From the NCBI GenBank assembly GCA_900552995.1, contig USBX01000026.1, forward strand, positions 1-9,329: a DNA stretch of 9,329 nucleotides, given 5' to 3'. Below the pieces are notes generated by a model, which was not told the origin of the DNA, did no database searches, and was given only the letters and a program-made list of their open reading frames with translations. This DNA comes from an uncultured Collinsella sp. (lineage in GTDB: Bacteria; Actinomycetota; Coriobacteriia; Coriobacteriales; Coriobacteriaceae). Shown here in pieces: positions 1 to 6,371 of this stretch (its first letter is position 1; every line of letters starts with the position of its first letter). The translations under genes and the position numbers were made by a program.

Positions 1-48
1 TCTACACGAGCCTTATCGTCGGCAGCGTCAGATGTGTATAAGAGACAG
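1..48. other. Illumina Nextera i5 adapter (artefact)
   Basis: Not genomic. It reads, in order, the tail of the i5 primer (TCTACAC), the 8-base index GAGCCTTA, the Read 1 transposase overhang TCGTCGGCAGCGTC and the 19-base Tn5 mosaic end AGATGTGTATAAGAGACAG. Bases 9282-9329 are its exact reverse complement, as expected from untrimmed read-through at contig ends. GAGCCTTA is, from memory, a standard Nextera i5 index (S521). Genomic sequence starts at 49. Confidence 0.98.
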
Positions 49-921
49 GCCCAGGACCACGAACACCAGGATGAGAATGGACGTGTTGAAGTCGAACTTG
101 GTGGCGGAGAGCTGCGAGAAGTTACCGCCGAAGAGGGCTCCGGCAGCACCGGCGAGGGCAGCGGAAACCACGAAGGCGATCATGCGGTACTCGGTGACGG
201 AGATGCCTACGGACTCGGCTGCAATCTTGTTATCGCGCACGGCCATAATGGCACGGCCGGTACGGCTGCGAACCAGGTTGAGCACGATCACGAGTGCGAC
301 CATGACCAGGATGGCACCGGCGAGGAAGGTCGAGTACGTCGACACGCCCGAGGCGCCCTGGGCGCCCTTGATGATGGCGGTGCCGTCCTCGAGCAGGTGC
401 AGGTCGTCGATCGTAGAGTTGCCCGTGATGTTAAAGATCACGTGCAGGCCGCGGGAGTCGACGCCCACAATGAGGCAGGTGACGATCTCTTTGATGATCT
501 CGCCAAAAGCCAGGGTCACGATAGCCAGATAGTCGCCGCTCAGGCGCAGGACCGGGATGCCAATCAAGAAGCCCAGGATGGCGGCAGCGATGGCGCCGAC
601 CACGATACTGATGATAAGGCGCACCGGATCGGAGGGAACGGCGCTCTCCAGCGCGACGGCGGTGACGATTCCCGTATAGGCGCCGACACTCATAAAGCCT
701 GCGTGGCCCAGCGACAGGTCGCCCGCGATGCCGACGACGAGGTTGAGGGAAATGGCCATGACGATATAGGCCGTGATGGGAACCAGCTGACCGGCGATCA
801 TGCGCGGAATCATGTGGTTAGACTGCATAAAGAACACGATGGCGAAGGCCACGATGCACATGGCGTACGTGACAAAGTCGTGACGCGTCTGCTTGTCTTT
901 AAGAAACTTCATAACGCTCAC
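49..921 (-). CDS. livM: Branched-chain amino acid ABC transporter permease LivM (3'-truncated)
   Basis: This is the second inner-membrane permease of the leucine/isoleucine/valine ABC importer; it pairs with LivH to form the channel. 291 genuine residues are present. The open frame continues six codons (LSLIHI) to a stop at 28-30, but those codons are adapter, so the true C-terminus, probably some 40-60 residues, is missing. Seen: an N-terminal hydrophobic helix (about 17-33), the LivM-type segment LNLVVGIAGDLSLGHAGF (59-76), a conserved RLSGDYLAIVTLAFGEI region (126-142), the cytoplasmic coupling-helix loop GRAIMAVRDNKIAAESVGI (222-240), and further helices to the cut. The start is GTG at 921, directly abutting the livH TAG, with AGAAGG five bases upstream. 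ATG at 912 is an alternative, preceded by GGTGA. The zero-base junction indicates translational coupling with livH. The ATPase genes livG and livF would be expected further left, outside the window. Confidence 0.94.
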
Positions 922-1803
922 CTACACCTTCTCGGGGACGTACTTGCCCAAGAGGCCGGCAGGCTTGACGAGCAGGACGATGATCAAAACACCAAAGACG
1001 ATGGAGTTGGCAAGGCTCGTGGAAATGTAAGCCTGCGCCATCGCCTCGATGATGCCGATGAGAATGCCACCGACAAAGGCACCGGGGATGGAGCCGATGC
1101 CGCCGAAGACGGCGGCGTCGAAGGCCTTGATGCCAGGCATGGCACCCGTCGTGGGCTGCAGCACCGGCGAGTAGGAGCACAGGAGCACGCCGGCGATGGC
1201 GGCAAGCGCCGAGCCGATGGCAAACGTCATCGAGATGGTGCGGTTGACGTTGATGCCCATGAGCTGAGCGGCGGCCTTGTCCTCGGACACGGCGCGCATG
1301 GCCTTGCCCATCTTGGTCTTACCTGTAAAGAACATCAGGCCGGCCATGATAACCAGGCAGGCGACGATGGTGACGAGCGAGACGGCGCTTACGTTGAACT
1401 TGGCCAAGAACTCCGGCACCTGGAAGGTGACGAGCGAAGTGAAGTTCTTGGGCGTGGCGCCCCACAGAAGCTGCGCGGCGTTCTGCAGGAAGTAAGACAC
1501 GCCGATAGCCGTGATCAGAACGGCCAGCGGGCCTGCTTGGCGCAGCGGCTTATAGGCCAGACCCTCAATGAGAACGCCGAGAACCGTGCAGACCACACAA
1601 GAAAGAATTACAGATACCCAGCCCGGGAGGCCGAGATACGACGTGGCGCAGAACGAGACATAGGCACCGACCATGATGACGTCGCCGTGAGCGAAGTTCA
1701 GCATCTTGGCGATACCGTAGACCATGGTGTAGCCCAACGCGATGATGGCGTAGACGCTGCCCATGGACAGGCCGTTGACCAGGTATTGGATAAAGACCGT
1801 CAT
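922..1803 (-). CDS. livH: Branched-chain amino acid ABC transporter permease LivH
   Basis: Inner-membrane permease that forms a heterodimer with LivM and receives amino acids from the binding protein LivJ. It has 293 residues, close to the usual family length of about 290-310. The N-terminus FIQYLVNGLSMGSVYAIIALGYTMVYGI and the signature MLNFAHGDVIMVGAYVSF (34-51) are typical of LivH. The coupling loop GKAMRAVSEDKAAAQLMGIN lies at 166-185, and the C-terminal block AFDAAVFGGIGSIPGAFVGG at 227-246 is strongly conserved in the family. I chose ATG 1803 because AAAGGGGG ends nine bases upstream. ATG 1812 (three codons earlier) touches that ribosome site directly and is less likely, and the longer in-frame extension to 1896 has no family match. 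A 139-bp gap with two hairpins separates it from livJ; livM follows with no gap. Confidence 0.95.
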   Translation of the reverse strand: MTVFIQYLVNGLSMGSVYAIIALGYTMVYGIAKMLNFAHGDVIMVGAYVSFCATSYLGLPGWVSVILSCVVCTVLGVLIEGLAYKPLRQAGPLAVLITAIGVSYFLQNAAQLLWGATPKNFTSLVTFQVPEFLAKFNVSAVSLVTIVACLVIMAGLMFFTGKTKMGKAMRAVSEDKAAAQLMGINVNRTISMTFAIGSALAAIAGVLLCSYSPVLQPTTGAMPGIKAFDAAVFGGIGSIPGAFVGGILIGIIEAMAQAYISTSLANSIVFGVLIIVLLVKPAGLLGKYVPEKV

Positions 1804-1849
1804 GTTCCACATCCCCCTTTCGAATAGGTTTCCAGTTGATGTATGAAAC

Positions 1850-1869
1850 AGGGACGTTACATCGTCCCT
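1850..1869 (-). other. Intercistronic RNA hairpin between livJ and livH (proximal to livH)
   Basis: A perfect 7-bp inverted repeat, AGGGACG / CGTCCCT, with a six-base loop (1857-1862) lies about 46 bases upstream of the livH start. Read on the liv mRNA it is followed by GTTTCAT, too weak a U-run for a clear terminator. With the neighbouring hairpin it probably lowers or tunes livHM expression relative to livJ, or protects the livJ 3' end. That role is inferred. Confidence 0.6.
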
Positions 1870-1879
1870 AGATACCAAG

Positions 1880-1911
1880 CAAGCAGGGAAGGCCAAAACC
1901 TCCCCTGCTTG
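1880..1911 (-). other. Intercistronic RNA hairpin just after livJ
   Basis: A 13-bp stem (1880-1892 against 1899-1911; core AAGCAGGGAAGG / CCTCCCCTGCTT, one G-U wobble) with a six-base loop sits 32 bases past the livJ stop. In the livJ-to-livH direction the stem is followed by GCTTGG rather than a U-tract. It is therefore more likely a processing or stabilising stem, or a partial terminator, than a full intrinsic terminator. Such hairpins are common where a binding protein must be made in excess over its permeases. Confidence 0.7.
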
Positions 1912-1942
1912 GGATCAAAACCGCGCTATGTAAGGCGGCTAA

Positions 1943-3130
1943 TTAGGCCTGTACGTACTTGCCGTCGGTGATGACGTACGCCGTGGGCTCCTTCTGGACC
2001 TGACCCTTATCGTTCCAGGTGAGCTTGCCGGTCAGACCGTCAACGGTAATCTTGAGCATAGCCTTGGACAGCTTCTCGGCGGCCTCGGTCGGGTCGGCGT
2101 CGACACCAAGACCGGCCTCCTTGAGGGCCTCGGCCACCGCGTGCACGCCATCGTAGGCGTCGGCGGCAAACTGGTCGGGGGTATCGCCGTACTTATCCTT
2201 GTAAGCGTTGACGAAGTCGGCGTTCTTCTCGTCGTCGGCGGAGAACGGGGTCATGAGCAGCAGACCCTCGGCAAGAGAGGTATCGAAGCCCTCAACGCCC
2301 AGGATGCCGTCCATGCCGTCGCAGCCCATCATCTTGACGTCGTAGCCCATGTCCTTGGCGTTCTTGAGCAGGACGGACGCCGGCGTGTAGTAGATTGGCG
2401 CAAAGATCATGGTAGCGCCGGCCTGCTTGGCCTTGGTCAGCTGGTTGGTAAAGCTCGTGGCAGAGTCGTCCTTAAAGGTCTCCTCGTCAACAATCTCGAG
2501 CTTGGACTCAGCGGCCTGGGCCTTAAAGGAATCTGCGATGCCCGAAGAATAGGCGTCGCCGGAGTTATAGAACAGCACGAACTTCTCGTCCGCATACTTC
2601 TGCGCCAGGAACTTGGCAGCGTTGACGCCCTGGTTGGGGTCGGTGAAGCAAACCTGGAAGACGCAATCCTTGCCGTCGGTGACGTCCTCGGAGGACGCGG
2701 ACGGGGTGATCATGAACGTCTTGGGGTCGTTACCGCACTCGGCGGCAACGGCAACCGACGCACCCGTGGTGGTCGGACCGACGAGGGCCTGCATGCCCCA
2801 GTCGAGCAGGGTGTTGAAGGCGTTGACGGCCTTCTCGCCATCGGCCTGGTCATCCTCGGCCTTGCTGGCAAGCGGCAGCTCCTTGGTCGAGAAATCCTTG
2901 CAGCCGAGCTCGACACCCTGGGTAACGGACTTGCCGTAGGATGCGTTGGCGCCGGTCAGCGGGCCGATGGTGCCGATCTTAAACGAAGCGTCGCTCGAAG
3001 CGGAACCGCTGTCGCCGCCGTTGGAGGAGCAGCCAGCTAGAATGGACATCGCCCCCAGACCTGCTGCGCTCACGATAACGCTCCTGCGATTCATAACAGG
3101 GTTCAATGACTTACCGGTGAGGCTCGACAT
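1943..3130 (-). CDS. livJ: Branched-chain amino acid ABC transporter substrate-binding lipoprotein
   Basis: Extracytoplasmic binding protein that captures leucine, isoleucine or valine and delivers them to LivH/LivM. It has 395 residues. Residues 1-33 form a long-n-region signal peptide, with NRR at 14-16, a hydrophobic stretch, and the lipobox LAGC with lipidated Cys34. A Ser/Gly-rich linker follows (35-49). The mature domain is a type I periplasmic-binding fold (Peripla_BP_6), opening with FKIGTIGPLTGANASYG (50-66), the classic first strand and ligand loop, and containing DWGMQALVGPTTTGAS (109-124). It ends WNDKGQVQKEPTAYVITDGKYVQA. The start is ATG 3130, with AGGAG six bases upstream; the internal ATG at 3094 (MNRRS) lacks a ribosome site. 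It heads the livJ-livH-livM operon. Exact ligand preference (livJ-like or livK-like) cannot be read from sequence. A decayed paralogue lies just upstream at 3400-3511. Confidence 0.93.
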   Translation of the reverse strand: MSSLTGKSLNPVMNRRSVIVSAAGLGAMSILAGCSSNGGDSGSASSDASFKIGTIGPLTGANASYGKSVTQGVELGCKDFSTKELPLASKAEDDQADGEKAVNAFNTLLDWGMQALVGPTTTGASVAVAAECGNDPKTFMITPSASSEDVTDGKDCVFQVCFTDPNQGVNAAKFLAQKYADEKFVLFYNSGDAYSSGIADSFKAQAAESKLEIVDEETFKDDSATSFTNQLTKAKQAGATMIFAPIYYTPASVLLKNAKDMGYDVKMMGCDGMDGILGVEGFDTSLAEGLLLMTPFSADDEKNADFVNAYKDKYGDTPDQFAADAYDGVHAVAEALKEAGLGVDADPTEAAEKLSKAMLKITVDGLTGKLTWNDKGQVQKEPTAYVITDGKYVQA

Positions 3131-3151
3131 GCGGCTCTCCTCTCAAATCTC

Positions 3152-3197
3152 GTCGGGTTTCGGTTGCCCGACAGGCCATCCTTCGCCGTGTTCGGCG
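3152..3197 (-). promoter_or_regulatory. livJ 5' leader with two hairpins
   Basis: Two perfect inverted repeats sit in the untranslated leader of livJ: CGCCG-TGTT-CGGCG (3184-3197) and GTCGGG-nine bases-CCCGAC (3152-3172). The second ends about 20 bases upstream of the livJ ATG, just before the ribosome-binding site. They could stabilise the leader or modulate translation. No known riboswitch or T-box core was recognised, so the function is open. Confidence 0.5.
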
Positions 3198-3205
3198 TTC
3201 GCAAA

Positions 3206-3211
3206 ATAGTA
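3206..3211 (-). promoter_or_regulatory. Candidate -10 box for the livJ operon
   Basis: On the minus strand this reads TACTAT, about 75 bases upstream of the livJ ATG, and would start the transcript just before the two leader hairpins. There is no convincing -35 at 16-19 bases, so the call rests on position and the -10 alone. The AT-rich zone to its right (3230-3335) could hold activator sites or another promoter. Confidence 0.3.
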
Positions 3212-3291
3212 GACGCTTTAGTTAGGAAAAGTGGCGGTTATTTCGACTTTTCTTTGGATTTGTTCATTTATCCATATTTCTGCGTATTTCT

Positions 3292-3333
3292 ATTACTTTA
3301 TGCAGTAATGCCACTTTATTGTGTGAAAGTAAT
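3292..3333. promoter_or_regulatory. Cluster of AGTAAT/ATTACT half-sites
   Basis: Within 42 bases there are ATTACT at 3292-3297, AGTAAT at 3304-3309 and AGTAAT at 3328-3333. The first two form a perfect 6-bp palindrome with a six-base spacer; the outer pair extends to 8 bp (ATTACTTT 3292-3299, AAAGTAAT 3326-3333). It sits 160-200 bp upstream of livJ in an unusually AT-rich stretch. A regulator-binding site for the liv operon is plausible but inferred. Confidence 0.4.
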
Positions 3334-3399
3334 GTTTCCGTTCTGTTACAGGCGTCCTTGCCTTGCATAAAACGGCCCCACCGGTCTCGTTATATGCAC

Positions 3400-3511
3400 T
3401 TAGGCGGCGATGTACTTGCCGTCCTGGATCACATAAGCCGTAGCGGGCTTTTCGACCTGGCCCTCGTCATTCCACGCCGACGAGCGCCTGTATGCCCCAG
3501 TCGCACAGGGC
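3400..3511 (-). pseudogene. Remnant of a second livJ-like binding-protein gene
   Basis: Read on the minus strand, 3402-3480 encodes SAWNDEGQVEKPATAYVIQDGKYIAA followed by a TAA at 3402-3400. Over its last 25 residues it matches the C-terminus of intact LivJ at 17 positions without gaps. Immediately upstream, 3511-3476 in another frame encodes ALCDWGIQALVG, matching LivJ residues around 107-118 (TLLDWGMQALVG). At DNA level 3479-3510 matches 2780-2811 at 28 of 32 bases. About 250 codons between these two parts are missing, the junction is out of frame, and no N-terminal part or start is visible. This is therefore a dead, internally deleted paralogue rather than a gene. It probably descends from a tandem pair of binding-protein genes upstream of livHM. 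Confidence 0.88.
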
Positions 3512-3651
3512 AAACCTTATGACACAAACGTTGACAGTTTGTTACGGAAGTTCGTTTGTAGCGAGCATGTTTCCAATGTTTCCGCAGCGTTTCGGGGGTG
3601 CCGTTTTGTGCGACTCCTGTTGCCTGGCGAGCACGCGCCCTCGGTTCACGC

Positions 3652-3657
3652 TAGAAT
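3652..3657 (+). promoter_or_regulatory. Candidate -10 box for hom
   Basis: TAGAAT matches TATAAT at five of six positions and lies about 55 bases upstream of the hom ATG, giving a leader of roughly 48 bases. No good -35 is seen at standard spacing. A consensus TTGACA at 3531-3536 is too far upstream and has no good -10 partner. Between the livJ fossil and this box (3512-3651) I see no gene; there is a tandem pair of ATGTTTCC at 3567-3583. Confidence 0.45.
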
Positions 3658-3711
3658 GCACTCAACCTTTAAGCGGTTAATCCATCCATAAGATGCACGA
3701 AGGAGCTATCT

Positions 3712-5055
3712 ATGAGCGAACCCCTGCGCACCGTGAACGTCGGCCTCATCGGTCTGGGAACCGTCGGCGGCGGCGTGGCCCGTCTGATCAAGAGCCACCA
3801 CGATGAGTACCTGGCAGCCTACGGCATCGACCTTAAGCTGACCCGCGCCTGCGCGCTTGCCTGGGAGCAGGCCGAGGCGGCAGGCATTGAGCGCGAGGCC
3901 TTTACGAGCGACTGGCATGACGTCGTCACCGACCCCGCCGTCGATATCGTCGTCGAGCTCATCGGCGGCGAGCACCCCGCGACCGAGATCTTCACCACCG
4001 CCTTCGAGAACGGCAAGCACGTCGTCTCTGCCAACAAGGCCCTGCTGGGCCGTCATGTCGAGACGCTCGCCGAGAAGGCGCGCGCGTGCGGCGTGCAGAT
4101 TAAGTGCGAGGCCAGCTGCGGCGGTGGCATCCCCATCGTGAGCACGCTCGAGCACGACCTGGTGGGCAACAAGATCCTGACCATCGCCGGCATTCTCAAC
4201 GGCACCACCAACTACATCCTGTCGCGCATGGACGCCGAGGGCGCCGATTACGCCGACGTGCTCGCCGACGCCCAGGCCAAGGGCTACGCCGAGGCCGACC
4301 CGTCCGCCGACGTCGACGGCTTCGACGCCGCCAGCAAGACGGCCATCCTCGCCTCCATCGGCTTTGGCACCCGCGTGACCACCGATGATGTGTACCAGCA
4401 GGGTATCCGTACCATCGGCGCCGAGGACATTGCCCAGGCCCGCGAGCTCGGCTACACCATCAAGCTGCTGGGGATCGCACGCAACACCGACGCCGGCGTC
4501 GACGTCCGCGTGCATCCCACGCTCATCCCGGCAGACCATATGCTCGCCAAGGTCAACGGCGCCATGAACGCCGTCTACGTGGTGGGAGACGCCGTGGGCG
4601 AAACCATGTTCTACGGTGCCGGCGCAGGCTCCTTCCCCACCGCGAGCGCCGTCGTGGGCGATATCCTGTCGCTCTCCGAGCAGATCAGCCGCGGCGTGGC
4701 TCCGCTGCCCGAGATTGAGCCCTATGGTCACAACCTCGCCTTTAAGTCCATGGACGAGCTCCAGACTAAGTACTATGTGCGCCTGAAGGTCGCCGACCGC
4801 GTGGGTGCCCTGTCCGAGACGGTCGACATCTTTGCCAAGCACAACATCTCGATCTCGCTCATCAACCAGGTCGAGGACGGCAAGTCGGGCGCCAGCGATA
4901 CTTGCTCGGTCATCTTCCTGACGCACCGCGCGCTCGAGAAGGACGTCCAGGCTGCCGCCGCCGAGCTTGCCAGCGTCGACTGCGTTGCCGAGGTCGCCAA
5001 CGTCCTGCGTATCGAGGACGTCGAGGCCTGGACCGAAGGCGTTATGGCGAACTAG
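3712..5055 (+). CDS. hom: Homoserine dehydrogenase with C-terminal ACT domain
   Basis: Cytosolic enzyme that reduces aspartate-4-semialdehyde to homoserine with NAD(P)H, the branch point to threonine, isoleucine and methionine. It has 447 residues, typical of the monofunctional ACT-containing form of about 430-450. The N-terminal Rossmann segment VGLIGLGTVGGGVARLI (10-26) binds the cofactor. SANKALL (106-112) carries the conserved Lys109, and ILNGTTNYILSRM (161-173) is a family signature. In GYAEADPSADVDGFDAASK, Glu194, Asp205 and Lys209 have the spacing of the known substrate and catalytic residues. Residues about 355-430 (YYVRLKVADRVGALSETVDIFAKHN...) form an ACT domain, usually the site of threonine feedback inhibition. 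AAGGAG lies six bases before the ATG. The gene stands alone, with a terminator 31 bases after the stop. It diverges from the liv operon. No thrB or thrC is visible. Confidence 0.97.
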   Translation: MSEPLRTVNVGLIGLGTVGGGVARLIKSHHDEYLAAYGIDLKLTRACALAWEQAEAAGIEREAFTSDWHDVVTDPAVDIVVELIGGEHPATEIFTTAFENGKHVVSANKALLGRHVETLAEKARACGVQIKCEASCGGGIPIVSTLEHDLVGNKILTIAGILNGTTNYILSRMDAEGADYADVLADAQAKGYAEADPSADVDGFDAASKTAILASIGFGTRVTTDDVYQQGIRTIGAEDIAQARELGYTIKLLGIARNTDAGVDVRVHPTLIPADHMLAKVNGAMNAVYVVGDAVGETMFYGAGAGSFPTASAVVGDILSLSEQISRGVAPLPEIEPYGHNLAFKSMDELQTKYYVRLKVADRVGALSETVDIFAKHNISISLINQVEDGKSGASDTCSVIFLTHRALEKDVQAAAAELASVDCVAEVANVLRIEDVEAWTEGVMAN

Positions 5056-5085
5056 TTCGGTTCTCGCCATACGACATATATTTGA

Positions 5086-5121
5086 GGGGCTCCCGTCCGG
5101 TCTTGGACGGGAGCCCCTTTT
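5086..5121 (+). terminator. Strong intrinsic terminator of hom
   Basis: A perfect 13-bp GC-rich stem, GGGGCTCCCGTCC (5086-5098) paired with GGACGGGAGCCCC (5105-5117), has a six-base loop and is followed by TTTT (5118-5121). It lies 31 bases past the hom stop and isolates hom from the downstream dehydrogenase. Confidence 0.95.
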
Positions 5122-5234
5122 GCTTGCGCGCTCGGAGCGCATTGACGCGGCCAGCGTTTGAACAACTTGACCGTTCGGTGTCAAGCAGGGATACCGCTCA
5201 CCGATAAGCAGGCATGTTTGTTTTTGTCCGCCGC

Positions 5235-5240
5235 TATCCT
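5235..5240 (+). promoter_or_regulatory. Candidate -10 box for the SDR gene
   Basis: TATCCT (4 of 6 to consensus) lies 38 bases upstream of the start. No convincing -35 accompanies it. A 5-bp inverted repeat TTGAC...GTCAA at 5167-5184, further upstream, might be an operator. Since the hom terminator closes the preceding unit, the gene needs its own promoter in 5122-5277. Confidence 0.3.
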
Positions 5241-5277
5241 GTGCTGCGTACGTCCACCCCCGAAGAATGGAGGCACC

Positions 5278-6027
<750 letters not shown>

Positions 6028-6071
6028 AGGTCGCAAGCCACGACTTCGAACCTCAACGAGGCCCAACGCAA

Positions 6072-6110
6072 AAGGCGCGCTGTCTGCATCAACCGCAGGC
6101 AGCGCGCCTT
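6072..6110. terminator. Bidirectional intrinsic terminator between the SDR and antiporter genes
   Basis: A 16-bp stem (6072-6087 against 6095-6110; AAGGCGCGCTG... with one G-U wobble) has a seven-base loop ATCAACC. On the plus strand it is followed by TTGTTCTG after the CC, 45 bases past the SDR stop. On the minus strand the stem ends in CCTTTTGCG. It can serve both converging genes; for the antiporter it would leave a 3' untranslated region of about 260 bases containing the palindrome array. Confidence 0.8.
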
Positions 6111-6124
6111 GTTCTGCCTGCAGG

Positions 6125-6356
6125 GGAAGCTGCGTCCCGGTATTTCAGCTCAGAACGGGGCGCAGTTTCCCTCAGGGCCATGTTTCGGAAAGAGCGCCCC
6201 GTTTTGAACGCCGATTCTGGGATACCGTTTCCGCAACGGGTCTCTCGCGGAAACTGCATCCCACTCTGAGCGCCCATTCCGGGACACAGTTTCCCAACGG
6301 CCCCCGTTTCGGAAACCACATCCCGTTCCGAGCCTTCAAAGCGGGACGCGGCTTCC
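6125..6356. repeat. 62-bp-period array of alternating inverted half-sites
   Basis: Eight copies of a 14-bp half-site, consensus GGGAYGCAGTTTCC, alternate in orientation. Plus-oriented copies start at 6157, 6219, 6281 and 6343; reverse copies (GGAAACTGCATCCC form) start at 6125, 6187, 6249 and 6311. Start-to-start spacing alternates exactly 32 and 30 bases, so the period is 62 bp. Plus/minus neighbours form hairpins with 16-base loops at 6157-6200, 6219-6262 and 6281-6324. The first hairpin extends to a 20-bp stem from 6151. Substitutions match within a pair: GGGGCGC on both sides of the first, GGGAT on both sides of the second. The pattern resembles REP/BIME-type palindromic repeats. No coding capacity is evident. 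It lies between the two convergent genes, inside the probable 3' untranslated region of the antiporter mRNA. Confidence 0.93.
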
Positions 6357-6371
6357 CCGAGAGAGTATCGA

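Noticed and set aside
1277..1495. Short open frames inside the liv genes, the antiporter and the other coding regions
   Set aside because: All are contained within recognised genes in other frames and show no independent coding evidence.
34..1827. A 597-codon plus-strand open frame opposite livM and livH, beginning MYKRQ
   Set aside because: It starts in the adapter, is extremely rich in Asp, His and Gly with no recognisable domain, and lies antisense to two clear permease genes. It is a high-GC shadow.
3531..3560. TTGACA at 3531-3536 as the -35 of a hom promoter
   Set aside because: The hexamer 18 bases downstream (TTTGTA) is a poor -10, and the site is about 180 bp from hom; TAGAAT at 3652 is better placed.
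3164..3680. Small plus-strand open frames of 60-90 codons in the livJ-hom interval
   Set aside because: No ribosome sites or domain features, and they overlap the livJ leader and the livJ fossil on the opposite strand.
6125..6356. CRISPR array
   Set aside because: The half-sites alternate in orientation and the intervening 16- and 18-base stretches are themselves related; CRISPR repeats are direct with unique spacers, and there are no cas genes.
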